Numbered from the stretch's first letter, positions 19,837 through 32,505 are shown. The stretch: 64,000 bases of DNA from Acanthamoeba castellanii str. Neff (GCF_000313135.1 NW_004457384.1:187374-251373), one strand, 5' to 3'. Notes: generated from the letters alone by a model not told the origin. Numbers and translations: made by a program.

Positions 19837-22800
19837 ATGTCCAGCGAAGAGATCGTTGAAACCCCCACCGAGACGTACGCCCGCCAAATCCCTCATCCAA
19901 AAATTGCAAGCTTGAGAAAGAATGTAGCAATTTAATTGATTCTCTGCGATAACACCCAACCTCTTCATCATCTTCTCCCTGCCCATTCTTTATCAATCTC
20001 ATCTTCAATTCCACCGCTACGCTGCAGGGAGGAGACGCCCAAGACGGATCAGCAGGAGCAAGCCGGCGGCAAAAAGCGCGGGAAAAACGTGGCCGCTCTT
20101 GCCGGCTCCCTCGGCGCCTCCATCCCCATGGCCGCCCCCGGCGGCGGCCGCGGAGGTGGTCGTGGTGGCCGCGGCGGCGGCAAGGTCGCGGCGCTGGGCC
20201 AGGGCCTCAACCTCAACGCACTGCTCGGGTCGGGCGGTCCGCCCGGCATGGGCCGCGGCAAGCCGCCCAAGAAGCAGGCCGAGGCCGAGGCGACGGCGGC
20301 GGACGAGGAGCCGGGCAAGAGCAAGGAGGACGAGGGCGAGGACGAGGCCGAGCAGAAGGCCCGCGAGGAGCTCGAGCGCGAGAAGGCAGCGACCACGACG
20401 ACTGAGGAGAGCGGCAGCCTGGTCCACCGCACCAAGAACCGCCCGCGACCCACCCTCCGGCGCCAGCCCTCCGAATTCCCCGTCCCGTACTCTACGCCTC
20501 ATGTGTGTGTGCGTGTGTGTGGTGTGTCGTGCGGCTCACCTGTCCGGTGTGGCGGCGCATGCGGTGGCACAGGTGGAAGCCGGAGGACGGGCAGCCGGAG
20601 GAGGAGGGCGGTGCGGTGACGCTCGCGCAGCTCAAGGCCGTCGCTGCCGCCGAGGCCGCCGCCGCCGGGGACGAGAGCCCCCAGCAGGAGCAGACCGAAG
20701 AGGGCACCGCCGCCGCCACCGCCACTACCAACGAGCAGCAGCAGCCCGCCGAGGACGACGCCGCTGCCGAGGAAGAACAGAAGCGGAAGGAGGAGGCCGA
20801 GCAGGCTGCCGCCGCTGAGGAGGAGAGGAAGCAGAAGGAGGCCGAGGAAGCCGCCGCTGCCGAGGAGGAGCGTAAGCGCAAGGAGGCTGAAGAGGCCGCC
20901 GCTATCGCAGCCGAGGAGGAGAGGAAGAGGCTCGAAGCCGAGGCCGCCGCCGCCGAGGAGGACAGGAAGCAGAAGGAGGCCGAGGAGGCCGCCGCCGAAG
21001 AGGAGCGCAAGCGCCAGGAGGCCGAAGAAGCCGCCGCCGCTGCCGCCGAAGAGGAGCGCAAGCAGAAGGAGGCCGAAGAAGCCGCCGCCGCCGCCGCCGA
21101 AGAGGAGCGCAAGAGGAAGGAGGCCGAGGAGGCTGCCGCCGAAGAGGAGCGCAAGCAGAAGGAGGCCGAGGAAGCCGCCGCCGAGGAGGAGCGCAAGCAG
21201 AAGGAGGCCGAAGAGGCCGCCGCCGAAGAAGAGCGCAAGAGGAAGGAGGCCGAGGAGGCCGCCGCTGCCGCCGCCGAGGAGGAGCGGAAGAGGCTCGAGG
21301 CTGAAGCCGCCGCCGAAGAGGAGCGCAAGCAGAAGGAGGCCGAGGAAGCCGCCGCCGCTGCCGCCGAGGAGGAGCGCAAGCAGAAGGAGGCCGAGGAGGC
21401 TGCCGCCGCCGCCGAGGAGGAGAGGAAGCGCAAGGAGGCCGAGGAGGCCGAGGCTGAAGCCGCCGCCGAAGAGGAGCGCAAGAGGAAAGAGGCCGAGGAG
21501 GCCGCCGCCGCCGCCGAGGAAGGAGGAAGAGGAGCGCAAGAGGAAGGAGGACGAGGAGGCCGCCGCTGCCGCCGAAGAAGAGCGCAAGAGGCTCGAAGCC
21601 GAAGCCGCCGCCGAGGAGGAGCGCAAGCGCGAGGAGGCCGAAGAGGCCGCCGCTGCCGCCGCCGCCGAGGAGGAGGAGCGGAAGAGGAAGGAGGCCGCCG
21701 CTGAGGAGGAGCGCAAGCAGAAGGAGGCCGAAGAGGCCGCCGCCGCCGAAGAAGAGCGCAAGAGGCTCGAAGCCGAAGCGGCCGCTGAGGAGGAGCGCAA
21801 GAGGAAGGAGGCCGAGGAGGCCGCCGCCGCGGCTGCTGAAGAGGAGCGGAAGAGGCTCGAGGCCGAGGCCGCCGCCGAGGAGGAGCGCAAGCGCAGGGAA
21901 GCCGAGGAGGCCGCCGCCGAAGAGGAGCGCAAGCAGAAGGAGGCCGAAGAGGCCGCCGCTGCCGAGGAGGAGCGGAAGCGCAAGGAGGCCGAGGATGCCG
22001 CCGCTGCTGAAGAAGAGCGCAAGAGGAAGGAGGCCGAGGAGGCCGCCGCCGCCGAGGAGGAGAGGAAGAGGCTCGAGGCTGAAGCCGCCGCCGAAGAGGA
22101 GCGCAAGCAGAAGGAGGCCGAGGAAGCCGCCGCCGAAGAGGAGCGCAAGCGCCAGGAGGCCGAGGAAGCCGCCGCCGAGGANNNNNNNNNNNNNNNNNNN
22201 NNNNNNNNNNNNNNNNNNNNNNNNNNNNNNNNNNNNNNNNNNNNNNNNNNNNNNNNNNNNNNNNNNNNNNNNNNNNNNNNNNNNNNNNNNNNNNNNNNNN
22301 NNNNNNNNNNNNNNNNNNNNNNNNNNNNNNNNNNNNNNNNNNNNNNNNNNNNNNNNNNNAGCGTAAGCGCAAGGAGGCTGAAGAGGCCGCCGCTATCGCC
22401 GCCGAGGAGGAGAGGAAGAGGCTCGAGGCTGAAGCCGCTGCCGAAGAGGAGCGCAAGCAGAAGGAGGCCGAGGAGGCCGCTGCCGCCGCCGAGGAGGAGA
22501 GGAAGCGACGTGAGGCCGAGGAGGCCGCTGCTGAGGAAGAGCGGAAGAAGGAGACCGAGGAGGCTGCCGCCGAAGAGGAGAGGAAGAGGCTCGAAGCCGA
22601 AGCCGAGGCCGCCGCCGCTGAGAAGGAGCGCACGCGCAAGGAGGCCGAGGAGGCCGCCGCCGAGGCGGAGAGGAAACAGAAGGAGGCCGAAGAAGAGGCC
22701 GCCGCCGCTGCTGCCGCTGAGGAGGAGGAGGAGCGGAAGCAGAAGGAGGCCGCCGCCGCCGAAGAGGACAGGAAGCGGAGGGAGGCCGAAGAAGAGGCGG

Positions 22801-23027
22801 CCGCAGCTGCTGCGGAGGAGAAGAAGAAGCGAGAGGCGGCCGCGGCCGAGGCCCAGGAGGCGGAGGAGGCCAAGCGGAGGAAGGTGGGCGAGCGGCAGGC
22901 GGCCCGGAACCAGTTCGTGGAGGACGGGGAGGACCTGGCGCCCGTGCCCAGCAGCTCCGGCTCGAGCTCCGGCCAGTCAGCCTTCAAGGTGCCGCCGTGC
23001 TGCAAGCAGTTCTGCGTCCTCTTCTAA
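19837..23027 (+). CDS. Long Glu/Ala/Lys/Arg-rich helical protein with C-terminal CaaX box
   Basis: Start MSSEEIVETPTE at 19837. A first intron ends CGCTGCAG before 20030, and a second (about 20487-20571) joins PEDGQPEEEGGAV. The N-terminal part has an RG/GG stretch ([15 protein letters not shown]). From about 20770 to 22870 the protein is made of about 12-15-residue units such as EEERKRKEAEEAAA. Such sequence forms a single alpha-helix or coiled coil, used as a rigid spacer in cytoskeletal proteins. The C-terminus is VPPCCKQFCVLF: CVLF fits a CaaX box, and upstream Cys residues could be palmitoylated, so membrane anchoring is likely (inference). A 178-N gap and a frame slip near 21520 break the repeat region, so the assembled CDS is not continuous. 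Confidence 0.75.
20770..22870 (+). repeat. Tandem degenerate coding repeat (E/A/R/K units)
   Basis: GAGGAGCGCAAG..GAGGCCGAGGAGGCCGCC-type units repeat for about 2 kb, in phase except for one slip. The repetitiveness explains both the gap and the likely assembly error. Confidence 0.95.
22182..22359. other. Assembly gap (178 N)
   Basis: Run of Ns inside the E/A/K/R repeat gene. The coding phase before the gap differs by one from that after it. Confidence 1.
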
Positions 23028-23167
23028 AGCAGAACACCACCAGCAACACTTATTTTAGCTAAAATAAGAGTTTAAAAAATACAATAAAATAAAATACAAA
23101 TTATTCTCTTTATGTAAAATGACTTTGTATTTATTCACCCTAATGGGTTGTAATTGAGACGAGCCTG

Positions 23168-23494
23168 CTACTCCTCGCGGAAGAGGCACAGCTTGCGGCC
23201 GGCGACGTCGGCGTTGAGTACGCGGCCCTCGCACGAGGACTTGAGGTGGCACTTGTTGTGCAGCCACTCCACGGCCACGGCTTCGGCGCGCTGCGTGCGC
23301 TCGGTGTCCTCGCTCCACGCGAACTCGCCCCGGTACCGGCCTCCGCCACCGGGCAGCGAGGCCGTGAGCACCAGCTTCTTCACCTTGCGGCCGCCCATCG
23401 TGGGCGCTCCTGACACTGAGCGCGGGTTGATCCTCGTCGCCTCCATCATCTCCCCATTGTCGTACTCCACCACCGCTTCCAGTACCGACGCCAT
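23168..23494 (-). CDS. Small protein of unknown function (108 aa)
   Basis: MASVLEAVVEYDNGEMMEAT at 23494, stop TAG at 23168-23170. Body: VSGAPTMGGRKVKKLVLTAS, a Gly run, YRGEFAWSEDTERTQRAEAV, WLHNKCHLKSSCEGRV and KLCLFREE. Codon composition resembles neighbouring genes and the frame is closed on both sides. I do not recognise a family. The frame stays open upstream of the chosen ATG but only with non-ATG starts. It converges with the helical-protein gene about 140 bp away. Confidence 0.6.
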   Translation of the reverse strand: MASVLEAVVEYDNGEMMEATRINPRSVSGAPTMGGRKVKKLVLTASLPGGGGRYRGEFAWSEDTERTQRAEAVAVEWLHNKCHLKSSCEGRVLNADVAGRKLCLFREE

Positions 23495-23840
23495 TGAGAA
23501 GTAGTTGTTAGCGGTAATATTGGTGCGTGAGGCGCACCGCGAGCTTTGTGCAGGTACAGGCTTGTGGCGACGAAGCGGAGAAGGTGATTCGAGGAACGAC
23601 AATAATGAACCCTACAAGTAAGGTGGCGGTTGACGTGTGAGCATGTGGGTGTGCTGTGCCGGGATGTGGAATGCGAAGTATGCGATCGAGGAGTTACCGA
23701 CGGTTCGCGTGGTTAGGCGAACAGGGCGACATTCGGCAAAACTATTTTTCGTGTGTTGAGCCCCACCAGGTACTTGTGCTGTGCTGTGCTGTACATGTAG
23801 CAGTTCTCTTTACTACACACCACACACAACACAAGCAAAG

Positions 23841-24526
23841 ATGGAAACCATGCGTCTGGTGTTGCTCGGTTCGGGAGGTGTGGGCAAGTCTTGCATCACC
23901 ATCCGCTACGTTCAGGACTCCTTCGTGACCGAGTACGACCCCACCATCGAGGACAGCTACCGACGGCAGGTCGAAGTAGACGGCCAACAAGTCATGCTCG
24001 AGATTCTCGACACAGCCGGCACCGAGCAGTTCACTGCGTACGTGTCTTCCCTTCATCTTTTTCTTCCTCTACCCGTTGCAATCTTGACTTCTTAAACCTT
24101 GTGGCTGACTTCGTCTTCTACACGCATGCACACAGTATGCGGGACTTGTACATGAAGAACGGCGATGGTTTCATCCTCGTGTACAGTATCATCGCGCGAT
24201 CGACCTTCAACGACCTTCCCGACCTGCGACAGCAGATCTTGCAGGTCAAGGACAGGGACGAGGTGCCGATGGTGCTGGTGGGCAACAAGTGCGATGCCGA
24301 CGACCACCGCCAGGTGAGCCGAGACGAGGCCCAGCGGCTGGTGGACAAGTGGGGCAGCTCGGCCAGCTTCTTCGAGACCTCGGCCAAGCAGAACCTGCGG
24401 GTGAGCGACGTGTTCGCAGACCTCACGCGACGCATCCTTGAAGAAAAGCGAGGCGGCAAGGACGGCAAGAAGAAGGGCCGAAAGTACAACAAGGACGGAT
24501 CGTCCTCCAAGTGCACCCTCTTCTAA
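23841..24526 (+). CDS. Rap-family small GTPase
   Basis: Start [20 protein letters not shown] at 23841, stop at 24524-24526, one intron (24039-24136). All GTPase motifs are present: P-loop GSGGVGKS, effector loop [12 protein letters not shown], switch [21 protein letters not shown], and ETSAK. Thr instead of Gln at the Ras-61 position (DTAGTEQF) and the [14 protein letters not shown] segment are Rap hallmarks. A basic C-terminus ([11 protein letters not shown]) leads to CTLF, a CaaX box, so it is prenylated and membrane-bound. Rap1 in amoebae controls substrate adhesion, myosin and phagocytosis. Confidence 0.96.
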
Positions 24527-24656
24527 ACGCACAACACTATTGTTTTTTTAAAAAACTTGTAAATACACATGCACAGAGAATGAGAAATTATTGCAGTAAC
24601 ACAGGGAGAGAGAAATATATCTACATGAAGGTGGTGTTCGTGTCGGGCCACGCGGA

Positions 24657-25091
24657 TTAGCCGTTCCAGCGGTGGGTTTCGACTTGCGCGATGCCATCGA
24701 TCTTGATGGTGTCGAGTTCGACGTCGGGCGTGGGCTCCTCGTTCAGCGCCGCCATCACGAGGCCCTGGCCGTGGTCCGCCGCCAGCCGTCGCTGGCGCGC
24801 CTTGTACACCGATGCGCCCAGCACCACCACGGCCAGCATCAACAGCATCACGCAGACCGCCACCGTGCCTGCATTATTATTATTATTATTATTCGGATTA
24901 TATTATTCGGCCGGCACATCAGCACACCATGGCACCAGCACGCGTGTTGTGTCGTGTGCTAATTGAAGCGTGCGGTGATTGAGCGTGTGTCGAGTACCCA
25001 GCACGATGCCGAGCACACGGCTTGTGTCGGTCGAATCCGCGCTCGGCGGTTCCTCACAGTAGGTGCCCTGCGCCAAATGGCACGACGGACA

Positions 25092-25143
<52 letters not shown>

Positions 25144-28100
25144 TGAGGGAAATGGACTGGCACGTGTTTGCGGCGCGATCAGTTTGGCGTACGGAGTAGC
25201 CGTTGCGGCAGGAGCACCCGGCGGTGGTGCAGGTGCCCGTGTTGGAGCAGAGCACGCCGTCGTTGATGCACCGATAGAGCGAGCTCGTGGGCTGGCCCTG
25301 GCAGCGGGCCTCGGCCAGCGCGCGCAGGATGGCCCGCCGCACTTGCGGCAGCACACCCGCAACGATCGCCCCGTTCCTGTGTGTGTGTGTGTGTGTGTGT
25401 GTGTGGTGTGCGGTGTGGCATGTGTGCGCACGCGCGTGTTAGCGTGACATTGGCCCACGATGTACGCACGCACGACGCCAAGAGAGGGTGAGCGCACTCG
25501 AGAGCGTCGTCGAAGGCGTTGGTATCGGTTTGGGTCCACCACAGGAAGTCGTTCAGGGCACGCGCGCTCGCGCAGAAATTGGTCGGGTGGGTGTGGAAGG
25601 CCATCGCGCCCATCCCCACCAGAGGCCACCCGGTTGCATCGGGGCCTTCGCGAACACATTCACCGTAAGCCGCGGGGAACACGACACGAGCGCACACGCG
25701 CACACCGCACACGCGCACGACACGCGCGGGTAAGTACCGAGGGCGAGCGTGTAGAGGCCGCCGGTGGAGTTGGGTCCGGGTGCGCCGACGAGCTGCGGGG
25801 CGAAGTCGAGGAGGGTGGTGAGGAGGGCGTTGAAATCGAGCTCGACGAGCACTTGTTCGCCGTCGGGCTTCTCGCGGAGGACGTTGCCCGCCTGGATCTG
25901 CGGGCTGAGGGCCGCCGCCGGCCACACGGCGAACCCGTCGTTCAGCCCGTTCAGCGTGTTTGGCACGTCTGCGCGCGACACGACACGACACGACACACGC
26001 GACACACGCATCAATCATGACTTCTTCTTCTTTTTCTTCTTCTTCGCATCGCGTTACCTGACGTGGACACCGAGGTGTTGAGTGCGACCACGAACGAGTA
26101 CATGGACGATGCGTCGGCCACCTGAACACACGACACGACACGACACGACACGACACGACACGACACGACACGACACGACACGACACGACCAACGACACGA
26201 CACGACACGACACGACACGACACACAAACCACCACACGGATGAGCGTTTCTTCCGGAGAAGAGAGGAGAGGAGGGGAGGAGAGAGACGGACGGAGGCGTT
26301 GAAGAGTGGGACGGCCTTGGCGAGGAGCTGGTGGAGGGCGGAGGTCTCCACGCCGGACGCGGACGCCGACGCCGGATACACCACCCGCACGAAGCGGTCG
26401 GGCAGCACCACCAGCGGATTCAGACGACTCAAATTCTCGTGATTCCACTTCTGCGCTCGTCGCACACGCACACACACGCAGATGAGACACACGCGCACAG
26501 TGTGTCGTGTCGTTGGTCGTGTCGTGTCGTTGGTCGTGTCGTGTCGTTGGTCGTGTCGTGTCGTACCTGGATGCGGCCGAGGTAGATGTCGGCGATGGCG
26601 GGGAGATCAAAGGTGAGCAGGGGGGAGTCGGGGAGGGTGTAGGCCGGCACGTAGGGGAAGGCCGCGACCGGCAGCACCACCCGCCCCTCGCCGTCAGCCA
26701 TGGCCGTCGTCGTCTCGGACGGGTCGCCCCTGAGCAGCGCAAAGTCGGCGTTGCCGTGGCCCAACCCCGACAGGGCGACTGAGTCGGTGAGCACGGCCTC
26801 CACGTCGATCTCTTCGACGACGACACTGACCCGCGCGTAGTCATCACTACGACGCATGTGCGTGCGTGCGGCGGTGCGTGCGTGCGGTGTGTGCGGTGGT
26901 GAGTCTGAGAGAGCGGAGAACGCACACGCCCACCGGGGGGGGGGTACGAACGCCCATCGGGAGTAGAACTCGTAGGGCGTGCCCGCGAGGCCAAAGAGCG
27001 CCACCGTATCGAGAACGGCCAGCCCGTTGCAGGTGAACCGGTTCAACGAACCCAGCACACGCCTGCGCCACGCACCCAAACCGCATAAGCACGCGTGTGC
27101 GTGTGCGTGTGCGTGTGCGTGTGCGTGTGCGTGTGCGTGTGCGTGTGCGTGTGCGTGTGCGTGCGTGTCGGTGGAATTGAGGGCTCGAACCGGGTGTAGG
27201 AGGGGAGGAGCGGGGCGTAGCCGGCGGCGGTGGCGTCGTTGCTGGCCTGCGTGTTGGAGAAGGCCCACTGGAGGAATTCCGCGAACTGCTGGACGGGCAC
27301 GCACGAACCTCCGCCGGTCCGGTCGACGAAGAACGTCGCGAAGGAGAGGTACGACAGCGGCCAGCTGTCCTCTCCTGTGCGCGTCGCCATCAATCGAATG
27401 AAGACAATGATCAAGACAATGAGCTCTAATAATGATAATAATGATGACGATAATAATGATAATAATGATAACGATAACGATTGACGAGGTGTAGCAAAGT
27501 CGTACCGGGTCCGTTGAAGAGGTCGGCCGTGAGGTTACCGGCTTCGATCTGCGACTGCGCGTCGAGCATCGCTGCACGCGCGCGTGTGTACGATCAGAAC
27601 CTCGAATCAAACGCGCGCGCGCGCCACACAACGACACGACACGAGACGCATGCGCGATGGTATACCGGATTGTACGCCGGCGGTGGTGGCAGTGAGGAGA
27701 CGGCCGCCGCGATTCCACATCATAGCGGCGGGCAGCGACGTGTTGGCGAGCAGACCCACGCGCGCGTAGGTCAGCGCGTAGGGCGTGATCTGTGCGAGAA
27801 GCCACAAACTCGTGTTAATAATTTCGATGCGCTCCTGCGTGTTGCGTGTGTGCGGTGGTGCGTGTGCTACGTCGTGTGTGGCGGGAGTTGCAACGTACGG
27901 CGACGTGGTCGACGCGCTGCCGTGGGCTGACGAATCCTACGGAGCGGCCCTCCAGCACGGGCGGCAGCGACTCCATGTCCGTGAAGGCCGCGGCAAAATC
28001 GTAGCTGAACGACCCCAACGACCGAGCAAACGCCTGTCCACACAAAAACGAACAACACAACGCGCATCGCACACGACACACGACACACGCAGCACGACAG

Positions 28101-29044
28101 GCCATACATAACACGCATGACGCGCGACGCGCGACGCGTGATATGCGGAAAGAGATGAGGTCGAGAGGGGGAAGGGTGTGCGGAGGCGGTGGCGATGTAC
28201 AGAGGTCTCGTCGAAGGAGCTGTTGGTGCCGAAGACGGTGGTGATGTTGGCGTGGGGCAGGTTCATGGCGGGGTTGAGCTCGATGAGCGCGGCATCGTCC
28301 CACATCGCGATCTTGCCCTGCCAGATATCTGCCAGCACCGTCCCGTTCAGCACCTGTGACACACGACACACACGACACACACGGTCAGCTTGAATTTGAT
28401 GTGTCGTGTGGTTGAATCGGCGAGAGTGAAAAAGCGCACGAGCGTGGCGTTTGCGCCGGGCAGGTTGTAGGCGATGACCACCGTGTTGCCAGCGATCGGC
28501 AGCTGCACCACGGATTGACCGCCGGCGCCGGCCACCTGGGACTGGAGCACGGCGGGCGGCAGCGCGTCGTCCACCGCCGCAAAGTCGAGCTGGCCGCCTG
28601 GTTGCATGCAACACGGCTGGCGTGTGAGTCCCCCCCCCAAGAGCGAAGAGCGTTCGTGGGAAAGAACGAAGCGAGGTGTGGGTACTGAGGAAGAGCTGTA
28701 GGGCGGCGATGGCGGGCTGTGGCGTGTGGGTGACGGCCACGGGGCTCGTGGTGAAGGCGTGGTCGGCGCTCCACACCTCCCAGAGACTGGTGGTCAGCAC
28801 CCCTCCGCCACCGAACACATCGTATGCCCCACTTGCCGCACCTGCACAAGAATTAATATTACAATTATTGTTGTTATTATTTTAACAAAAAATACTGCTA
28901 AAAATCTTATAACGATGCAATACAAATAAAAATAAAAATAAAAGTCAGTTGGTTGTAATGGGTACCGGCAAGGATAAGAAAAAGAACGAAGGAGAGTGCC
29001 CACGAGGAAGAAAGGGACGAGCGCACTCCTGCTCTGGCGCGCAT
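24657..29044 (-). CDS. Large membrane protein with two PstS-like phosphate-binding domains, EGF-like motif and TM
   Basis: Start at ATG 29044 opens a signal peptide (MRARAGVRSS, ALSFVLFLILAG) spliced near 28973 to GAYDVFGGGG. Domain 1 (28850 to about 27180) has PstS-type blocks: SVVQLPIAGNTVVIAYNLPG, VLADIWQGKIAMWDDAAL, VGLLANTSLPAAMMWN and SWPLSYLSFATFFVD. Domain 2 (about 27050 to 25480) repeats the plan: VVLPVAAFPYVPAYTLP, IADIYLGRIQKWNHENLSRL, SMYSFVVALNTSVS, GWPLVGMGAMAFHT. A Cys-rich EGF-like segment follows (INDGVLCSNTGTCTTAGCSC, YCEEP), then one TM (VCVMLLMLAVVVLGASVY) and a tail of about 45 residues. Many introns carry GTGTCGTG repeats. Extracellular phosphate or ligand sensing is plausible; function is unknown and there is no enzyme domain. 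Confidence 0.82.
25093..25141. repeat. (CA)n microsatellite in intron
   Basis: About 24 CA units within an intron of the PstS-like gene; (GT)n on its sense strand. Confidence 0.95.
25378..25405. repeat. (GT)n microsatellite in intron
   Basis: About 14 GT units in the next intron of the same gene, with opposite strand polarity to the repeat at 25093. Confidence 0.9.
26127..26223. repeat. (ACACG)n pentanucleotide satellite in intron
   Basis: About 18 tandem ACACG units with a single AACG interruption, filling most of one intron. Shorter arrays of the same pentamer occur in other introns (e.g. 43785-43828 and 44060-44103). Confidence 0.95.
27094..27168. repeat. (GTGTGC)n hexanucleotide repeat in intron
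   Basis: About 12 tandem GTGTGC units between the two PstS-like halves. Confidence 0.95.
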
Positions 29045-30018
29045 CTTTTGTGGTTTGCCAGCCTTGGGAACGGTTGTCGCGATGAAAAAATAAAAAAACA
29101 TAAAAAAAATGAAGCCTGTTGTGTGGGCCAATCCAAAGCCGCGCCTTTTTGCACAACACGACAATAGAACAGCTGCGTTGATGGTCGGATCGCCGTGAAT
29201 GTGCGTGGCGGCTGGCTATGTAAGATCGCACGCAGGATGACTACAGCTCACTCGCGCGGTGTGCCATGCCCGGAGACAACCATACGGCCTCGCACCGTAA
29301 CCTGTGCGTGATCGAGTGCCTTGACGTTAGCCCATAGCGGGAGTGTGTCTGAACTGGCACCCAACGAAGAAGCGCGCGAGAACGACGCCGCCACCCGCAA
29401 GAACGACGGAGCCGTGAGGAGAGCGTGACAGGCGACCGAAGCAAGGGCAGGCACCACTATAGTTCACACATTTCAACAACGACTGGATTGTCTGCCGATT
29501 TTGCTGTCTGAGTCAGCGTGTAGGTAACACTGCGCATTTATGTGCCCGATGATGGTGCTTGTAGTCATCTCGCTTTTCGCTGCCGTGTAGTTATCTCGTC
29601 TTTAGGTCATTTTCAATTCCCTGACGGACCCGCGGAACAAGTGCTGTCGACAGCTTTTTAGCTGGGGAGCCTGCAGATTTTGACGGCGCTGCAGAGCGGT
29701 CCGAGCGAAAAGTGTCGCCAGTCGGCCCTGGCAACGAAAGTAACGAAACACTTCTTATAAGGAAATAAATACCGAGAGCTGCCATCATCTTTGATTCTCT
29801 ATTGGCGAAGTCCGTTTGATGCGATCATTGCGTAGCGGTGCGTAGTTTCTTGCTAAGGGCGATGATGGTGCCTTCGCGCAGGTCGAATAAAAAGAAAATA
29901 GATTTGCGTACTCGTTAGTGAATGCTATCGTGCTCTCCGGCGGCCATAAAAGCCCTCTGTTCATCTTCTCCATCTTTGCCGCTTCTCTCTCCACTCTCTT
30001 ACCTCTTCGATCATAATT
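29045..30018. other. Intergenic, about 1 kb
   Basis: Divergent promoter region of the PstS-like and LONRF genes. A minus frame at 29248-29457 (69 aa) is the only notable open frame; it is unlike anything I know and unsupported. No RNA gene or element seen. Confidence 0.4.
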
Positions 30019-32473
30019 ATGGAGACGAAGGTACGGTCATACACATTTCCGGGGTTCTTCTACTTTTGAATTACCTCGTTAATTCGAGGTCACCATCTAA
30101 CTCTGCGGGTCCCTTGCAGTCTCCCACCGAGATTATGGCCGATGAGCTCCTCAAGCGCGGCAACGATGCCTACGAAGCGCGAGAGTACCTCATGGCCGTA
30201 CATCATTTCAGCGAGGTACTCAAATTGATCCCCAGCCATCATACCGCCTACTACAATAGATCAGCCGCTCTGGTCTCCCTCAAAAGGTATCATTAACCGG
30301 GATTGCAACAATGCGAAGGCGCCATGACTCACATTGCCTCTCCCACCAGATTCGAAGAGGCTCTCAATGATGCACATTTAGTCACAACTCTCGCACCAAA
30401 TTGGACTCCCGCCTATTCGCGCAAAGCCTATGTGCTTTGGTGCATGGGTGAGATCGGAAGAGGTACGCCTGCCCCATTGCATGGTGTTTCGATTTAGCTT
30501 TGGCTCATCCTTTCATTATTGTAGCGCTCGAAGCCTACGAAATCGCCAACTCGATGGAGCCCCACGACGAAGAGGTAAAGCGTCACATCGCCACGCTACA
30601 GAGCATTCTCCAGGAGAAAGACACATCTCTGCACCACGGAGACTCGAGCGGCTTGATGGAGGAAGAGGAGCCGCGAAAACGCTCTGAAAAAGAAGGTACG
30701 GAATTCCTCTTGATTTCGTCCTCGTTACCGATGCTCGCGGACCTGTCAGACAGATGTCGTAAGAGCTACACACATGTGTATCTTTCTAAATATTAACATT
30801 CCTCTTGCTTCCATACGTACTAGTGACCCTCTCCGAAGACTTCGAGTGCGTTCTGTGCCTGAAGGTCTTCTACGACCCGGTCACCACCCCGTGCGGGCAC
30901 ACCTTCTGCCGCAGCTGCCTCTTCCGTGCCATGGACCACGGCACGCAGTGCCCGCTGTGCCGCGGCGTGGTCCACCTGTCGTCGAACCACCCGGCCACCG
31001 TGACGCTCAAGAACATCATCAAGCGGCTCTTCCCCGACGAGTACCGCCAACGCGAGGAGGAAGCGCAGAAGGAGCTCATCCAGGACGAGACCTGCATGCC
31101 GCTCTTCCCGCTCAACGCGGTCGTCTACCCGGGCATGCGCTTCCCAATGCACATCTTCGAGGCCCGCTACCGGCTCATGCTCCGACGGTGCATGGCTGGG
31201 GCCAAGACCTTCGGCCTCATCAACATCCGACGAGACAGCTCCGGCTCGTCGTGGGTGCCCTACGACGTGGGTTGCACGCTCGAGATCAACAAGATCAACA
31301 TGTACGACCTTCTTTCCCCCTTCTTCTTCTTCTTCTCTTTCTCCGGAGCGGGAGGAGGCGTGGTCTAACCTTCAACTCTCTCTCTCTCTTCTCTCTTGCT
31401 GCGACACAGTTTGCCGGACGGGCGAAGCTACATCGACACTCGATGCAAGCGGCGCTTCCGGGTGCTGGAGAAGTGGGAGATGGACGGCTACCTGGTGGGC
31501 AAGATTCAGTACATCGACGACGAGAACATGCGGGAAGAGGAAGCTGAGATCTTCCGCCGACAAGTGCAAGAGACCAGGTACGAAGACAACTCTCCACCCA
31601 CACCCTACCCCGCACTCTGCGTTCGTGTGTGTTGATTATGTTGTTCCGCTTGTTTGGTTTAGTCCCGTTTCCGGTGATGATGGCGATGGTGATGATGATG
31701 CGCTGCACTTTCCTTATGATCAGTAATTAGATTCTCTCTATCTCTCCATCATTATTATTTTCATTCTTTCCTCTCTCTATCCACAAACTGTACAGCTCTC
31801 TTTCTTGTAAATACGTTCCTTCTATCAGTTTCACATGCCCGCAGGCAATAAATTAGCTTTTACACTTTACGTGCATCATCATCGTCATTGTTTTATCATC
31901 GCCACGCAAACACACTGCCTCCGTTAAGGACTACTTCTCACCGGTGCCTTCTCCTTCTTCATGTTATTGCAGGGGATTGATGAACGGCCTCCTGGCCTCT
32001 GGCATTTGCGAGACGAACGAGCAGATCAAGAAGCTGCTCACCCAGGCTGGCGACATGCCCACCGACGACCTCCAGTTCTCGTACTGGATGTCCACGATCC
32101 TCCCCGTCAACACAGATATCAAGCAAGAGTTGCTCGAGATGACGTCGACGACGAGGCGATTCGCGCGGATCCTCGACATCCTGCGAATCTACTTTGGCTT
32201 CTCCTACAACACCCAGCCGACCTTCTTCCCGCCGCCACCACCACAGCAGCAGCCACCACCTCTCACCGCCCTTCGAGGACTCTCTGGCGGCACCATGGGC
32301 GGCGGCGGCGGCATGCAAGGAATGCAAGGAATGGGCGGAGGAATGATGGGCGGCGTGGCGACGGGCGGCGGAGGAATGCAAGGGCTGGGTGGCGGGGCGA
32401 TGGGCGGCTTCGGCAGAGGACAAGCGCCTGCGAGTGGAACGTCAACGGGCGGAGGCTTCCAGTACGGCGGCCC

Positions 32474-32505
<32 letters not shown>

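Noticed and set aside
20492..23005. Very long minus-strand open frames rich in Ser/Ala (over 800 codons)
   Set aside because: They are the antisense shadow of the E/A/K/R repeat; the plus strand has the ATG, introns, sensible composition and a CaaX end.
29248..29457. A 69-codon minus-strand gene upstream of the PstS-like gene
   Set aside because: No homologue, no conserved motif, and overlapping frames of equal length; not enough to call.
30450..30463. AGATCGGAAGAG, identical to the start of a common sequencing adapter
   Set aside because: It codes for EIGR at a conserved TPR exon end, keeps the frame across the next junction (ALEAYE), and the following bases differ from the adapter. Coincidence.
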